Source of the DNA: Actinoalloteichus_B caeruleus
GTDB lineage: Bacteria; Actinomycetota; Actinomycetes; Mycobacteriales; Pseudonocardiaceae
Direction: 5' to 3' (one strand)
DNA length: 64,000 nucleotides
NCBI RefSeq assembly: GCF_000718005.1
Contig: NZ_JODV01000007.1
The first letter of the stretch is position 1, and every line of letters starts with the position of its first letter. The notes below the pieces were generated by a model. That model did not search any database and was not told the DNA's origin. It worked only from the letters and a program-made list of their open reading frames with translations. A program made the position numbers and the translations under genes. Below are positions 45,186 to 53,417 of the stretch, in pieces.

Positions 45186-46139
45186 TCACCCCGCGCCCGG
45201 CGGGGGCGGCGGTCCTGGCTGGTTCCTCGGCGGGTGGGTCCGGCGCGGCGGACGGGGCAGCGGTCCGGGCGCTTGACCCGCGACGGGTCCCGTCCCGCCG
45301 TGCCCCCGCTGGCCCGGGGCCGGGGAGAACCGCCTGGGTCGGGTGTCACCCGCCCCCGGGTCCGGTGACGGCGGGGCGGGCCGGGGACGGACGGGGGGCC
45401 CGACGATCCTCGGTAGTTGGTCCGTGGGGGCCTCGACCTCGGCGAACCGCCCGGTGGGCGCGTCGCGCTCCTCGCCCGGCCGCTCCCCCTCGGGCTCCCC
45501 CGCTCGTCGCGCGGCCCGTACCCGGGTGACGACGAAGAAGATGACCGCGGCGGCCACGGCCACGATGACGACGCGCTGGAAGATCCCCGCGTAGTCCTCC
45601 ACCAGGTGCCAGTTCTCGCCCAGCTGGTAGCCGGCGAGCACGAAGATGGTGTTCCAGATCAGGCTGCCCGCCGTGGTGAGGGCGATGAACGACACCATCG
45701 GCATGCGTTGGATACCGGCCGGCACGGAGATGAGGCTGCGGAAGATCGGGATCATCCGGCCGAAGAAGACGGCCTTCGCTCCGTGGCGGACGAACCAGGC
45801 CTCGGTCCTGTCGAAGTCCGAGACCTTGAACAGGGGGATCCGGGTCACCAGCGCTCTGGTGCGCTCCGGCCCGAGGGCCGCCCCGACGAGGTAGGTGATG
45901 ACCGCTCCCACGACGGAGCCGAGCGTCGTCCAGAACAACGCGCCAGGCAGGCTCATCGTGCCCTGGCTGGCGGTGAACCCGGCCAGGGGCAGCACCAGCT
46001 CGCTGGGGATCGGGGGGAAGAGGTTGTCGAGGCCGACGATCAGCGCCGCCCCGGGGCCGCCGAGGGTCTCCATGAGGTTGACGGCCCAACCGGCGAGCCC
46101 GTCGAGTTCGGCGCCGGCCGTGTCCTGCGCGAGGTTCAT
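45186..46139 (-). CDS. DedA family membrane protein
   Basis: DedA (SNARE-associated) proteins take part in lipid flipping and envelope homeostasis. The first 215 residues hold five membrane segments with the family motifs FPPIPSELVLPLAG and FFGRMIPIFRSLISVPAG. The last 100 residues are Pro/Arg/Gly-rich and disordered, longer than usual. The gene is convergent with menE. Confidence 0.88.
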   Translation of the reverse strand: MNLAQDTAGAELDGLAGWAVNLMETLGGPGAALIVGLDNLFPPIPSELVLPLAGFTASQGTMSLPGALFWTTLGSVVGAVITYLVGAALGPERTRALVTRIPLFKVSDFDRTEAWFVRHGAKAVFFGRMIPIFRSLISVPAGIQRMPMVSFIALTTAGSLIWNTIFVLAGYQLGENWHLVEDYAGIFQRVVIVAVAAAVIFFVVTRVRAARRAGEPEGERPGEERDAPTGRFAEVEAPTDQLPRIVGPPVRPRPAPPSPDPGAGDTRPRRFSPAPGQRGHGGTGPVAGQAPGPLPRPPRRTHPPRNQPGPPPPPGAG

Positions 46140-46255
46140 CCACTACTCCTGGTAGTCACCAGGAAAACGGTACGGAGGCGCCCGTCACGACACCATGAGG
46201 TCGACGGTAGCCCCGGCCCCGGCTCCGCGCAGGGGAGCCGGGGCCGGGAACCCGC

Positions 46256-46693
46256 TCAGCAGTCGGACACGGAGGGTGACGATACGGGCATGGCCAGCAG
46301 GCCGACCCCGGCGGCCAGCAGCGAGGCCAGCCTGTCGGCCGACCTCCCGTGGAAACGGACGCGGCGTCGAGCCGTGCCCTCGCCCACGAGGGTGAGGATG
46401 ACCCCGTTCGTGGCGGGCTCCACCAGCAGGCTCGCCACCACGGCCTCGGGGTGGAGGACGGTCACCACGACGGGCGCGCGCCGCTGGATGGCCGAGGTCG
46501 CCCTGCGGGCCTGCCCGACCTCGAACCCGACCGTTCCGCCGGTGGCGTCCCCCAGTCTGAGCAACAGCAGGAGCTGGTTGGGGCCGAGTTCCAGGGTGAC
46601 GGGGACCGGCCCCCGGTCGTGTTCGTCCCAGCCGACGATTCGGCGGGTCCAGGCAGGGGCCTCGGCGGGGTGGTCGGGCAGCTGAGGACTCAT
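46256..46693 (-). CDS. Small protein, paralogue of 48229-48786
   Basis: This 145-residue cytosolic protein has no known family. The segment from GWDEHDRG through LELGPNQLLLLLRLG to GFEVGQARRA aligns closely with GWDLERDG, VEISPRRLLVVLRLG and GLDRRGAEQTA in the protein at 48229-48786. After it both continue with paired beta strands and end in a helix (ADRLASLLAAGVGLL versus LADLLEEGASLVYL). The ATG at 46693 has a ribosome site (ggag); an upstream GTG at 46711 is possible. It follows the Xre-type regulator at 46904-48097 on the same strand. Confidence 0.65.
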   Translation of the reverse strand: MSPQLPDHPAEAPAWTRRIVGWDEHDRGPVPVTLELGPNQLLLLLRLGDATGGTVGFEVGQARRATSAIQRRAPVVVTVLHPEAVVASLLVEPATNGVILTLVGEGTARRRVRFHGRSADRLASLLAAGVGLLAMPVSSPSVSDC

Positions 46694-46903
46694 CACGGTG
46701 CACTCCGTCACGCCAGGGGTGCGGCTCCGGGTCCGCTGCGGAGCAGGGGCCGGGCGCGCGCCGGTCAGGTTCCGTTCTCTCCACGCTGTGGACTGCCGGG
46801 GAGGCGTCAGCTGTGCGGCGACGTCCCCCTGCCGAGGACGGTACGTGTCCGCGCCGGCACCACCTGGGACGCGCTGTCCTACTGCCCGTTCGGCGGATCC
46901 GGA

Positions 46904-48097
46904 CTAGCCGAAGATCCCCAGCCGCTCCGCCAGTCCCCGCAGCCGACTGGGCCGTTCCCTGGCGAGGAGCTCCGAGACGATGCGGCGGGGCATCGTCTGG
47001 TGGCTCATCCAGTCCGGGGCCATCCGCTCGGCGCTGAGCAGGATGTCCAGGGCCTGTTGCTGGTGGCCGAGGCGGGCGTGGGCGAGGGCGCGGTCGGCCA
47101 GGTGCCGCGCCCGGGACGCCAATGGCAACGACGGGGTCCTCGGCATCCTCCTGGCCACCGTGAGCGCCGTCGTGTAGTCCTCGGTCACCACGGCGACGTC
47201 GACCCGCTGCATGGCCACCTGGGAGGGACCGAAGTACGTCTCGTAGTCCCGCCGGTCGTGGCCGATCCTGCGGGCGACCGCGTCGGCCTGCCCCACCAGG
47301 TGGGCCGCCTCCGCCGACCGCTGGTCCCGGGCGGCGGCGGTGGCCGCGGTGAGGACGAGGCTGCCGAAGGCGGACAGGTGGGTGGGTGGCGCGTCGCCGA
47401 GCGGTTCGATGGCCTCCGCGGTGCGCACCGCGAGCCGCCGCGCCTCCTCGTACCGGCCGCGCCCGAGCAGCTGCCAGGCCACCGACCCGCGCAGCGTCGC
47501 GGACAGCAGTTCGTCGGAGCCGCCCTGGGCGGCGGCGAGCGCCTGCCGGACGGCGAGGAAGGCCGCGTCGTGCTGGCCGAGGTGCACCAGGGAGCAGCCC
47601 GTGACCCACAGCCCCCTGGCCAGCAGCTCGGCGGCGGCGGCCCGCTCGCCCTCGTTCGCCGCCCGTGCCGTGGCCCGCAGCTGGTGCAGGGTCGGCGCCA
47701 GCACCGCGCTCAACAACGCGTACCGGCCACTCCAGTACGCGCCCCACGCGTACTCGACGATGCGCCTGGCGTCCACCAGCGTGCTGGCCTCGCCGGGTGT
47801 GGGATCGCCGTCGTCGAGCAGGTCGTCCACCGAGGTGAGCACGCGCCGGACAGCGACGATGCCGGCGTCGGGATCGGTGGAGGGGATGCCGGCCGGACGC
47901 CCGAGCAGTTCGGAGATGTCGACGTCGAGCGCGCGCGCGATCCGCTGGAGACTGCCGATGGACGCGGTCTGCCTGATGCCCTGTTCGAGCTTGCGCACGA
48001 GGTCGACCGAGACTCCGGCCCGGTCGGCGAGCTGCTGCTGGGTGAGGACCCTTCCCCGCAGTTCACGAATGCGAACACCGATGCTGGTGTTGCCCAT
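46904..48097 (-). CDS. Xre-type regulator with a helical-repeat tail
   Basis: An Xre helix-turn-helix domain spans residues about 5-65 (LTQQQLADRAGVSVDLVRKLEQG). The remaining 330 residues form alpha-helical TPR-like repeats, as in regulators that bind peptides or metabolites. The ATG at 48097 is preceded by gaggtc. It is flanked on the same strand by two paralogous small proteins, one before and one after. Function unknown; the form recalls the abaA/whiJ-type loci of Streptomyces, but no DUF397 protein is present. Confidence 0.75.
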   Translation of the reverse strand: MGNTSIGVRIRELRGRVLTQQQLADRAGVSVDLVRKLEQGIRQTASIGSLQRIARALDVDISELLGRPAGIPSTDPDAGIVAVRRVLTSVDDLLDDGDPTPGEASTLVDARRIVEYAWGAYWSGRYALLSAVLAPTLHQLRATARAANEGERAAAAELLARGLWVTGCSLVHLGQHDAAFLAVRQALAAAQGGSDELLSATLRGSVAWQLLGRGRYEEARRLAVRTAEAIEPLGDAPPTHLSAFGSLVLTAATAAARDQRSAEAAHLVGQADAVARRIGHDRRDYETYFGPSQVAMQRVDVAVVTEDYTTALTVARRMPRTPSLPLASRARHLADRALAHARLGHQQQALDILLSAERMAPDWMSHQTMPRRIVSELLARERPSRLRGLAERLGIFG

Positions 48098-48228
48098 CGA
48101 AACGACCTCTTCATCCGAGTGGCCGCCTCCCGGCCGCGACGGCGCGAAGGGAGTCGCCTCACGGCGATGAGGTCGGCGTGGTCAGGGACACCGCGACCCG
48201 GTCGGACCGCGGTCGGTGCGGACGCCCG

Positions 48229-48786
48229 CTAGACGGGTGGCGGACGCAGGTACACCAGGCTGGCGCCCTCCTCCAACAGGTCGGCGAGCTGCCCGACCGT
48301 GTCGGTGAAGCGGATGCGCCAGCCCGGGGCGCCCCGGCCGAGGAGGAACAGCACCACTCCCAGCGGGTCGGGCTCGACCACGAGCTGGCAGCCGCTGGCC
48401 TCCCGGTGCAGAACGGGGACCACCAGCCGGGTACCGGAGCGCAGGCACCGCGCGGTCTGCTCGGCCCCCCGGCGGTCGAGCCCGAAGCTGCCGACCATCG
48501 TCGAGCCGAGCCGGAGGACGACCAACAGCCGCCGGGGGCTGATCTCCACCTGGTTGGTGACGCGGCCATCCCGCTCCAGATCCCAGCCGTACACGCGGTG
48601 GAACCAGCGGTAGCGGTCCGGGCCGTCCTCCGGAACCAGCTCGTTCGCCGGAACCGGCAGCCCACCACTCACGACGCTGTCCCCCAACCGAGGGGCCGGC
48701 ACCATCCCGTCCGGCACTCGGCAGTCCTCGGCACTCCGATCGGCGCAACCCGCTGCGCCGCTTGCGGGAGACGACCGTTCGTCCAT
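48229..48786 (-). CDS. Small protein, paralogue of 46256-46693
   Basis: The 185 residues consist of a low-complexity N-terminal 55 residues and a folded part that begins YRWFHRVYGWD (GWD at residues 67-69) and continues with VEISPRRLLVVLRLG. The folded part is paralogous to the protein at 46256-46693. There is no signal peptide, membrane segment or known domain. The ATG at 48786 is the start. It is divergent from the Xre-deformylase fusion, with a 122-base shared promoter that carries three spaced CTCACG repeats. Confidence 0.65.
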   Translation of the reverse strand: MDERSSPASGAAGCADRSAEDCRVPDGMVPAPRLGDSVVSGGLPVPANELVPEDGPDRYRWFHRVYGWDLERDGRVTNQVEISPRRLLVVLRLGSTMVGSFGLDRRGAEQTARCLRSGTRLVVPVLHREASGCQLVVEPDPLGVVLFLLGRGAPGWRIRFTDTVGQLADLLEEGASLVYLRPPPV

Positions 48787-48868
48787 GTCAAACCCCCTAG
48801 TCCGGCCGGTAGAAGGTGCCAGACAAGAAGACCGGCGCCTCGGGGTGTTCCCGTAGCCTGGGAGCCTC

Positions 48869-48895
48869 CTCACGGTGAACTCACGCACACTCACG
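48869..48895. promoter_or_regulatory. Three CTCACG repeats in the divergent promoter
   Basis: CTCACG occurs at 48869-48874, 48880-48885 and 48890-48895, spaced 11 and 10 bases, i.e. once per helical turn on the same face. It lies in the 122-base gap between two divergent genes, one of which encodes an Xre-type protein. The form is that of a cooperative regulator-binding site. Confidence 0.45.
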
Positions 48896-48908
48896 GTTGG
48901 TGGAATCC

Positions 48909-50432
48909 ATGCCAGACCAGGCTCAACCCGGAACCGACACCAGGCCGGAACAGGCTGCCTTCATCGCCGAGTTCCGCCGCTGGCGAGACGTCCGGGGCCT
49001 GTCACGGGCCGCGCTGGCCAAGGCGATGGACTACAGCAGGTCCTACGTGTCCAAGGTCGAGAGCGGTGGGGAACAGGCCTCCCGCGAGTTCGCCAGGGCG
49101 GCCGACAGCGCGCTCAACGCGGGCGGGGCCCTGCGCAGGGCCTGGCGCGAACAGCAGGCGTTACGCGGCGGGGCGACCCGCACCCCGAGCCCCCCGCCCG
49201 TCCCCGTCATCGAACCCGCCACCGGGCTGCTGGTCGAGCACGACCACGCCGAACTCCGCTACGAGCAGGGCTTCTACACGGCGACGATGCGCCGGAAGAT
49301 CGTCAACACCGGTGACGCCCCCATCACGCGGTACCTGATCAGGATCTCGGTCGACCGGTTCCCGGACGACCCGCGCCGGTCCAACGACCTCTACCGGGAC
49401 AACCCCCTCGACTGGGAGGAACTGGGCCTGCGCGCCTGGCACGGGGAGGGCCGCCACGAGCCCATGCGCTGGAGCGTGCAGCACGACCGGGACGCCTTCA
49501 AGGAGGTCTGGCTCCAGTTCGCCAACGAGTCCGGCCGGTTCCCGCTGTACCCGGGGCAGAGCACCTGGATCGAGTACACCTACCGCGTGCCCGACGACAA
49601 GTGGGGGCACTGGTTCCGGCGCGCGGTCCGGCTGCCCACCCACCGGTTGTCGATCAGCCTGGACTTCCCCGCCGCGCTCGACCCCTCGGTGTGGGGGCTG
49701 CACACCTCGATGACCGCCGAGTCGATGCCGTTCCAGACCGCGATCGACACCCACGAACGCGACGGACGCCGTATCCACTCGTGGTCAACCGACGATCCGC
49801 CCCTCCACGCCCGCTACCGGCTCGAATGGCACTTCCGCAACGACGAGCGCCGGCAGCCCGTCCCGCCGAAGCCGAGCCAGATCATGGCCTCGCTCGGGGT
49901 CGTGCAGGAAGGTGATCCGGTCCTCCGCCGGCCCGCGCGGGAGTTCGACCTGCCCTCGGAGGCGGCCGACGCGCAGCGGGTCATCAGCGAGCTGCGGCTC
50001 GCCGGGGACCGGGTGGTCCGGGCCCACACCTTCGGCAAGGGCATGGGGGTCGCCGCCCCGCAACTGGGCATCGAACGCGCGGCCGCGATCATCCGCCCGC
50101 CGGGCAGCTCCGAACCCATCACCCTGCTGAACCCGCGCGTGATCGAGGCGAGTGACGACACCGACGAGCAGTACGAGGGCTGCCTCAGCTTCTTCGACGT
50201 CCGCTCCCTCGTCCCCCGACCGCTCATGATCCACGTGGCGCACCAGGACCTCAACGGCGAGCGCCGGATCACGGTGTTCGAGCGCGGCGTCGCCCGTCTC
50301 GTGGCCCACGAGATCGACCACCTCGACGGTGTCCTCTGCCGGGACTACCTCGGGGAGCGCGCCCAACCCATCCCCGTCGAGCAGTACCGGAGCAGCGGGC
50401 AGGCCTGGTCCTACTCGTCCCCGCAGGGCTGA
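48909..50432 (+). CDS. Xre DNA-binding domain fused to peptide deformylase
   Basis: Three parts are visible in 507 residues. An Xre helix-turn-helix domain spans about 10-65 (SRAALAKAMDYSRSYVSKVESG). A beta-rich domain of unknown kind covers about 107-310, with KIVNTGDAPITRYLIRISVDR and YPGQSTWIEYTYRVPD. A complete peptide deformylase begins near 324. Its motifs are GMGVAAPQLG (Gln385), EGCLS (Cys425) and HEIDHL (His467, Glu468, His471). The spacings 385-425 and 425-467 equal those of Gln50-Cys90-His132 in E. coli Def, so the metal site should be functional. ATG at 48909 is chosen; GTG at 48900 and TTG at 48897 are alternatives. Whether it senses or removes formyl groups is unknown. Confidence 0.85.
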   Translation: MPDQAQPGTDTRPEQAAFIAEFRRWRDVRGLSRAALAKAMDYSRSYVSKVESGGEQASREFARAADSALNAGGALRRAWREQQALRGGATRTPSPPPVPVIEPATGLLVEHDHAELRYEQGFYTATMRRKIVNTGDAPITRYLIRISVDRFPDDPRRSNDLYRDNPLDWEELGLRAWHGEGRHEPMRWSVQHDRDAFKEVWLQFANESGRFPLYPGQSTWIEYTYRVPDDKWGHWFRRAVRLPTHRLSISLDFPAALDPSVWGLHTSMTAESMPFQTAIDTHERDGRRIHSWSTDDPPLHARYRLEWHFRNDERRQPVPPKPSQIMASLGVVQEGDPVLRRPAREFDLPSEAADAQRVISELRLAGDRVVRAHTFGKGMGVAAPQLGIERAAAIIRPPGSSEPITLLNPRVIEASDDTDEQYEGCLSFFDVRSLVPRPLMIHVAHQDLNGERRITVFERGVARLVAHEIDHLDGVLCRDYLGERAQPIPVEQYRSSGQAWSYSSPQG

Positions 50433-50533
50433 CCGCCCTCGGCGACCGGGCACCGCGCCGGGCGCGGCGTCCACGGCCGGGGAACGACCTGGCCGGCGGT
50501 TCACCGGGAACGGCGATAGCAGAGGATGGGCAC

Positions 50534-51406
50534 ATGGCCACACTCGCGCAGTGGATCGAGGGCGCGCGTCCGCGCACGCTGCCCAACGCGGTCGCCCCGA
50601 TCATCGTCGGGAGCGGCGCCGCCTACGGTGTCGACGGTTTCGTGCTGTGGCGAGCGCTGGCCGCGCTGGGGATCGCCCTGCTGCTGATCCTGGGCGTCAA
50701 CTACGCGAACGACTACTCCGACGGGATCCGGGGTACCGACACGGTGCGGACCGGCCCGCTGCGGCTGGTCGGCTCGGGCGCGGCGAAACCCCGGCAGGTC
50801 CTCTTCGCCGCCGTCGGTTGCCTCGCGCTGGGCGGGCTGGGGGGCGCGGTGGTCACGCTGCTCACCCAGCAGTGGTGGCTCATCCCCTTCGGCCTGTTCT
50901 GCATCGCCGGAGCGTGGTTCTACACGGGCAGCAAGCGACCGTACGGCTACGCCGGCTTCGGCGAACTGGCGGTCTTCGTCTTCTTCGGGCTCATCGCCAC
51001 GCTCGGGACCGTCTACCTCCAGGCCGAACGCATCAGCGGCATCGACATCGGCTGCGCGGTCGCCGTCGGTTGCTTCTCCAGCGCGGTACTGGTCGCGAAC
51101 AACCTGCGGGACATCGAGACCGACGCCAACGTCGGGAAACGAACCCTGGCGGTGCTGCTCGGCGCGCGGGACACCCGGTTCCTCTACGCGGCGCTGGTGA
51201 CAATCCCGTTCTTCATCACGACGCTGATCGGTCTGCGCAACTCGGCGGCGCTGGCCGGGTTCGTCGCGATCCTGCTGGTGATCCTGCCGATCAGGATCGT
51301 GCTGCGCGGCGGCACCGGACGAGCCCTGGTCGGGGTGCTCCGGGACACCGGGCTGGCGTTGCTGGTGTGGTCGGTGGCCACCGGAGTGGCGCTCGCGCTG
51401 GGCTGA
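50534..51406 (+). CDS. menA: 1,4-dihydroxy-2-naphthoate polyprenyltransferase
   Basis: MenA attaches the polyprenyl tail to the naphthoate ring in the membrane, using the product of the synthase at 16203-17222. The 290 residues have about eight membrane segments and both UbiA motifs, NYANDYSDGIRGTD and NNLRDIETDANVGKRTLA. The ATG at 50534 fits the family. It follows the deformylase fusion by 101 bases on the same strand but is functionally unrelated. Confidence 0.95.
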   Translation: MATLAQWIEGARPRTLPNAVAPIIVGSGAAYGVDGFVLWRALAALGIALLLILGVNYANDYSDGIRGTDTVRTGPLRLVGSGAAKPRQVLFAAVGCLALGGLGGAVVTLLTQQWWLIPFGLFCIAGAWFYTGSKRPYGYAGFGELAVFVFFGLIATLGTVYLQAERISGIDIGCAVAVGCFSSAVLVANNLRDIETDANVGKRTLAVLLGARDTRFLYAALVTIPFFITTLIGLRNSAALAGFVAILLVILPIRIVLRGGTGRALVGVLRDTGLALLVWSVATGVALALG

Positions 51407-51451
51407 CGCCAGCGGGCCTCGGCGGATCCCGCGCTCCGGCGCACGGCGCGG

Positions 51452-51808
51452 TCAGCTACCGGCGCGTTCGCCGCGCAGCTCGGCCCGGAGGCGTTCCCGC
51501 TTGGCCCTGCGCTGGCCGGACCGCGCGGCCAACGCGTCCGCCATCCGGGACCGCAGTCCCCGGAAGGCGATCATCGACACCGCCATCCCGAAGACCAGGG
51601 CGATGAGCAACGCCACGAGCAGGGGGACCCCCAGCAGCCCGAGCAGCAGCGCGAAGAGCAGGACGATGCCGACTCGGGCGGCCGTGTAGAGCAGTACGGG
51701 TCCCATCCAGGCCACCGGCTCGTCGGTCGCGCTCGGGGCGGCTTCCGCCCCCCGCGGGGTCTCCTCGGACACCGACGGAGTCTCGACGGGTCGACCACCG
51801 GTGCTCAC
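51452..51808 (-). CDS. DUF4229 domain membrane protein
   Basis: This 118-residue protein has a polar first third, then two close membrane segments (LLYTAARVGIVLLFALLLGLL and PLLVALLIALVFGMAVSMIAF) and a basic tail (RSGQRRAKRERLRAELRGER). The GTG at 51808 has a strong ribosome site (gaggagg). It is convergent with menA. DUF4229 proteins accompany menA in many actinobacteria; their role is unknown. Confidence 0.8.
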   Translation of the reverse strand: MSTGGRPVETPSVSEETPRGAEAAPSATDEPVAWMGPVLLYTAARVGIVLLFALLLGLLGVPLLVALLIALVFGMAVSMIAFRGLRSRMADALAARSGQRRAKRERLRAELRGERAGS

Positions 51809-51927
51809 GGCATCCTCCTCACCCGGGTCCTGCGGTACGGGCCTGACGGCCGGAGCCGTCACCACCCACCCACGCACCCTACGCGGCCACGTCACGGACG
51901 GGACGACCCCGCACGCCGAACCCGGCC

Positions 51928-52395
51928 TCAGTCCTCCACCGGACCCAGCTCCGAGGGGGTGTTGGGCCGCCCCTCGAAGCGGGTGGAGAGGACGATCGTC
52001 GTCCGGGTGCGGGCCACCCCCTCGATGCGCCGAAGCCGCCCCAGGCTCTTCTCCAACTCGTCCATCGCCGCCACCCGCACCTTGACGACGAAGGCCTCCT
52101 CGCCCGCGACGGCGTAGCACGACTCCACCTCGGGCAGCTCGGCCAGCGCCTCGGCGATCCGGTCGTCGTCCCCCTCGTTGGTGGGGTGGATCCCGACGAG
52201 AGCGGTCACGCCGAGCCCGACGGTGCTCGGGTCGACGACGGCGTGGTACCCGGTGATCACCCCGGCCGCCTCCAGCTTGCCCACCCGCTCGTGCACGGCG
52301 GAGGCGGACAGTCCCACCTGACGTCCCAGATCCGCGTAGGTGGCACGCCCGCTGATCCGCAGCGCGGCGATGATCCTCCGGTCGACAGCGTCCAT
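51928..52395 (-). CDS. Lrp/AsnC family transcriptional regulator
   Basis: This 155-residue regulator has a winged helix (residues 1-60, MDAVDRRIIAALRISGRATYADLGRQVGLSASAVHERV) and a RAM ligand domain (about 70-140). It is distinct from the Lrp-type gene at 8573, with the ordered GEEAFVVKVRV segment in the ligand domain. It stands alone with no obvious amino-acid gene beside it, so its effector is unknown. Confidence 0.9.
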   Translation of the reverse strand: MDAVDRRIIAALRISGRATYADLGRQVGLSASAVHERVGKLEAAGVITGYHAVVDPSTVGLGVTALVGIHPTNEGDDDRIAEALAELPEVESCYAVAGEEAFVVKVRVAAMDELEKSLGRLRRIEGVARTRTTIVLSTRFEGRPNTPSELGPVED

Positions 52396-52625
52396 GACCG
52401 TCGATTGTCCCGGACAGGCGCTCGGCCCCCAACGAACCGTCGGCGCGGGGCGCTCGCCAGCGGTTTTCCCCGCGTGACCAGGCCCGGGAGGTCGGCGCGA
52501 GTCCGAAGCGAGCGATTCGTGCCTTACTGTCCCTTTACCTACTCACAAGCGTTCGAGTACCTGGTGGGTGAGGTGTCACGATGCGACCGGTACGTCGGTT
52601 TTCCCGACAGTCGAGGAGGCTGCTT

Positions 52626-52859
52626 GTGTCCGGGTCCATCCAGCAGGCCGAGGAACGCTCACCGGAACGACTGCTCACCCCCGGCGAGGTGGCGACCATG
52701 TTCCGGGTCGACCCCAAGACGGTGACCCGGTGGGCCACCGCGGGCCGGATCGGCTCCATCCGCACGCCGGGAGGCCACCGCCGCTTCCGGGAGTCGGAGG
52801 TGAAGAGCCTGCTCGCCACGCTCACCCGGGAGGCGAGCACGCCGGTGACGGCGAGCTGA
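52626..52859 (+). CDS. bldC: BldC family developmental regulator
   Basis: BldC is a small MerR-like DNA-binding protein that delays development in Streptomyces by binding cooperatively along promoters. The 77 residues keep the diagnostic core LLTPGEVATMFRVDPKTVTRWATAGRIGSIRTPGGHRRFRESEV. The GTG at 52626 is chosen because gaggagg ends seven bases before it; the frame runs up to an ATG at 52581 that has no ribosome site. Its presence indicates a differentiating actinobacterium. Confidence 0.92.
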   Translation: MSGSIQQAEERSPERLLTPGEVATMFRVDPKTVTRWATAGRIGSIRTPGGHRRFRESEVKSLLATLTREASTPVTAS

Positions 52860-53002
52860 CCACGTCCGCCCCAGGCCAGGGGCCGCCGCCAGCCGTTCGG
52901 CCGGCTCCGGTCCCGGCCCCAGGGCACCCGCCACCCCAGCCCTGCTCAACATGAACAGTTCGAAACGGGTTAACCTCGCATAGGGACAAGGAGGTGGCGA
53001 CT

Positions 53003-53233
53003 GTGCTGTACCTGCTCGCGGCTATCGGCGTGATCAGTGTCGCGGTGCTGCTGTGGCGCGCGTTCGCTCCGGAGCGGGTAGGGGCCGCCCCACGGCCGGA
53101 GACGGCCAAGGCCCCTGACGACGACCCGGAGTTCCTGCGCCGACTGGCCGAGCGGCAGTGGGAGGAACGCCGGCGGCAACAACGCCGGTCGGAGCGTTCC
53201 GACCCCGACAACGAGAACCCCTCGGGTTCCTGA
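53003..53233 (+). CDS. Small single-pass membrane protein
   Basis: This 76-residue protein starts with one membrane segment (VLYLLAAIGVISVAVLLWRAF) and continues with an acidic patch (DDDPEFLRRL) and a basic helix (ERQWEERRRQQRRSER). The GTG at 53003 has aaggagg at ideal spacing; an earlier GTG at 52994 is too close to it. It follows bldC. I do not recognise a function; such proteins are widespread in Pseudonocardiales. Confidence 0.75.
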   Translation: MLYLLAAIGVISVAVLLWRAFAPERVGAAPRPETAKAPDDDPEFLRRLAERQWEERRRQQRRSERSDPDNENPSGS

Positions 53234-53417
53234 CACACCGGCCCGGCCACGCCGGAGGGGTCCGCCGCCGACGTCCCGTCGGCGCGGGCGCCCGGCGGCG
53301 GCGTCCGGACGCCGGGTGGAGCGACCACACGGGCCGTTCCGCCGGCCAGCGACCCCACCCGTCACCGAGCTGGGCGACCCCGAGCCGGCGTGGCGGAGCC
53401 ACCCGGCCCCAGCGGGC

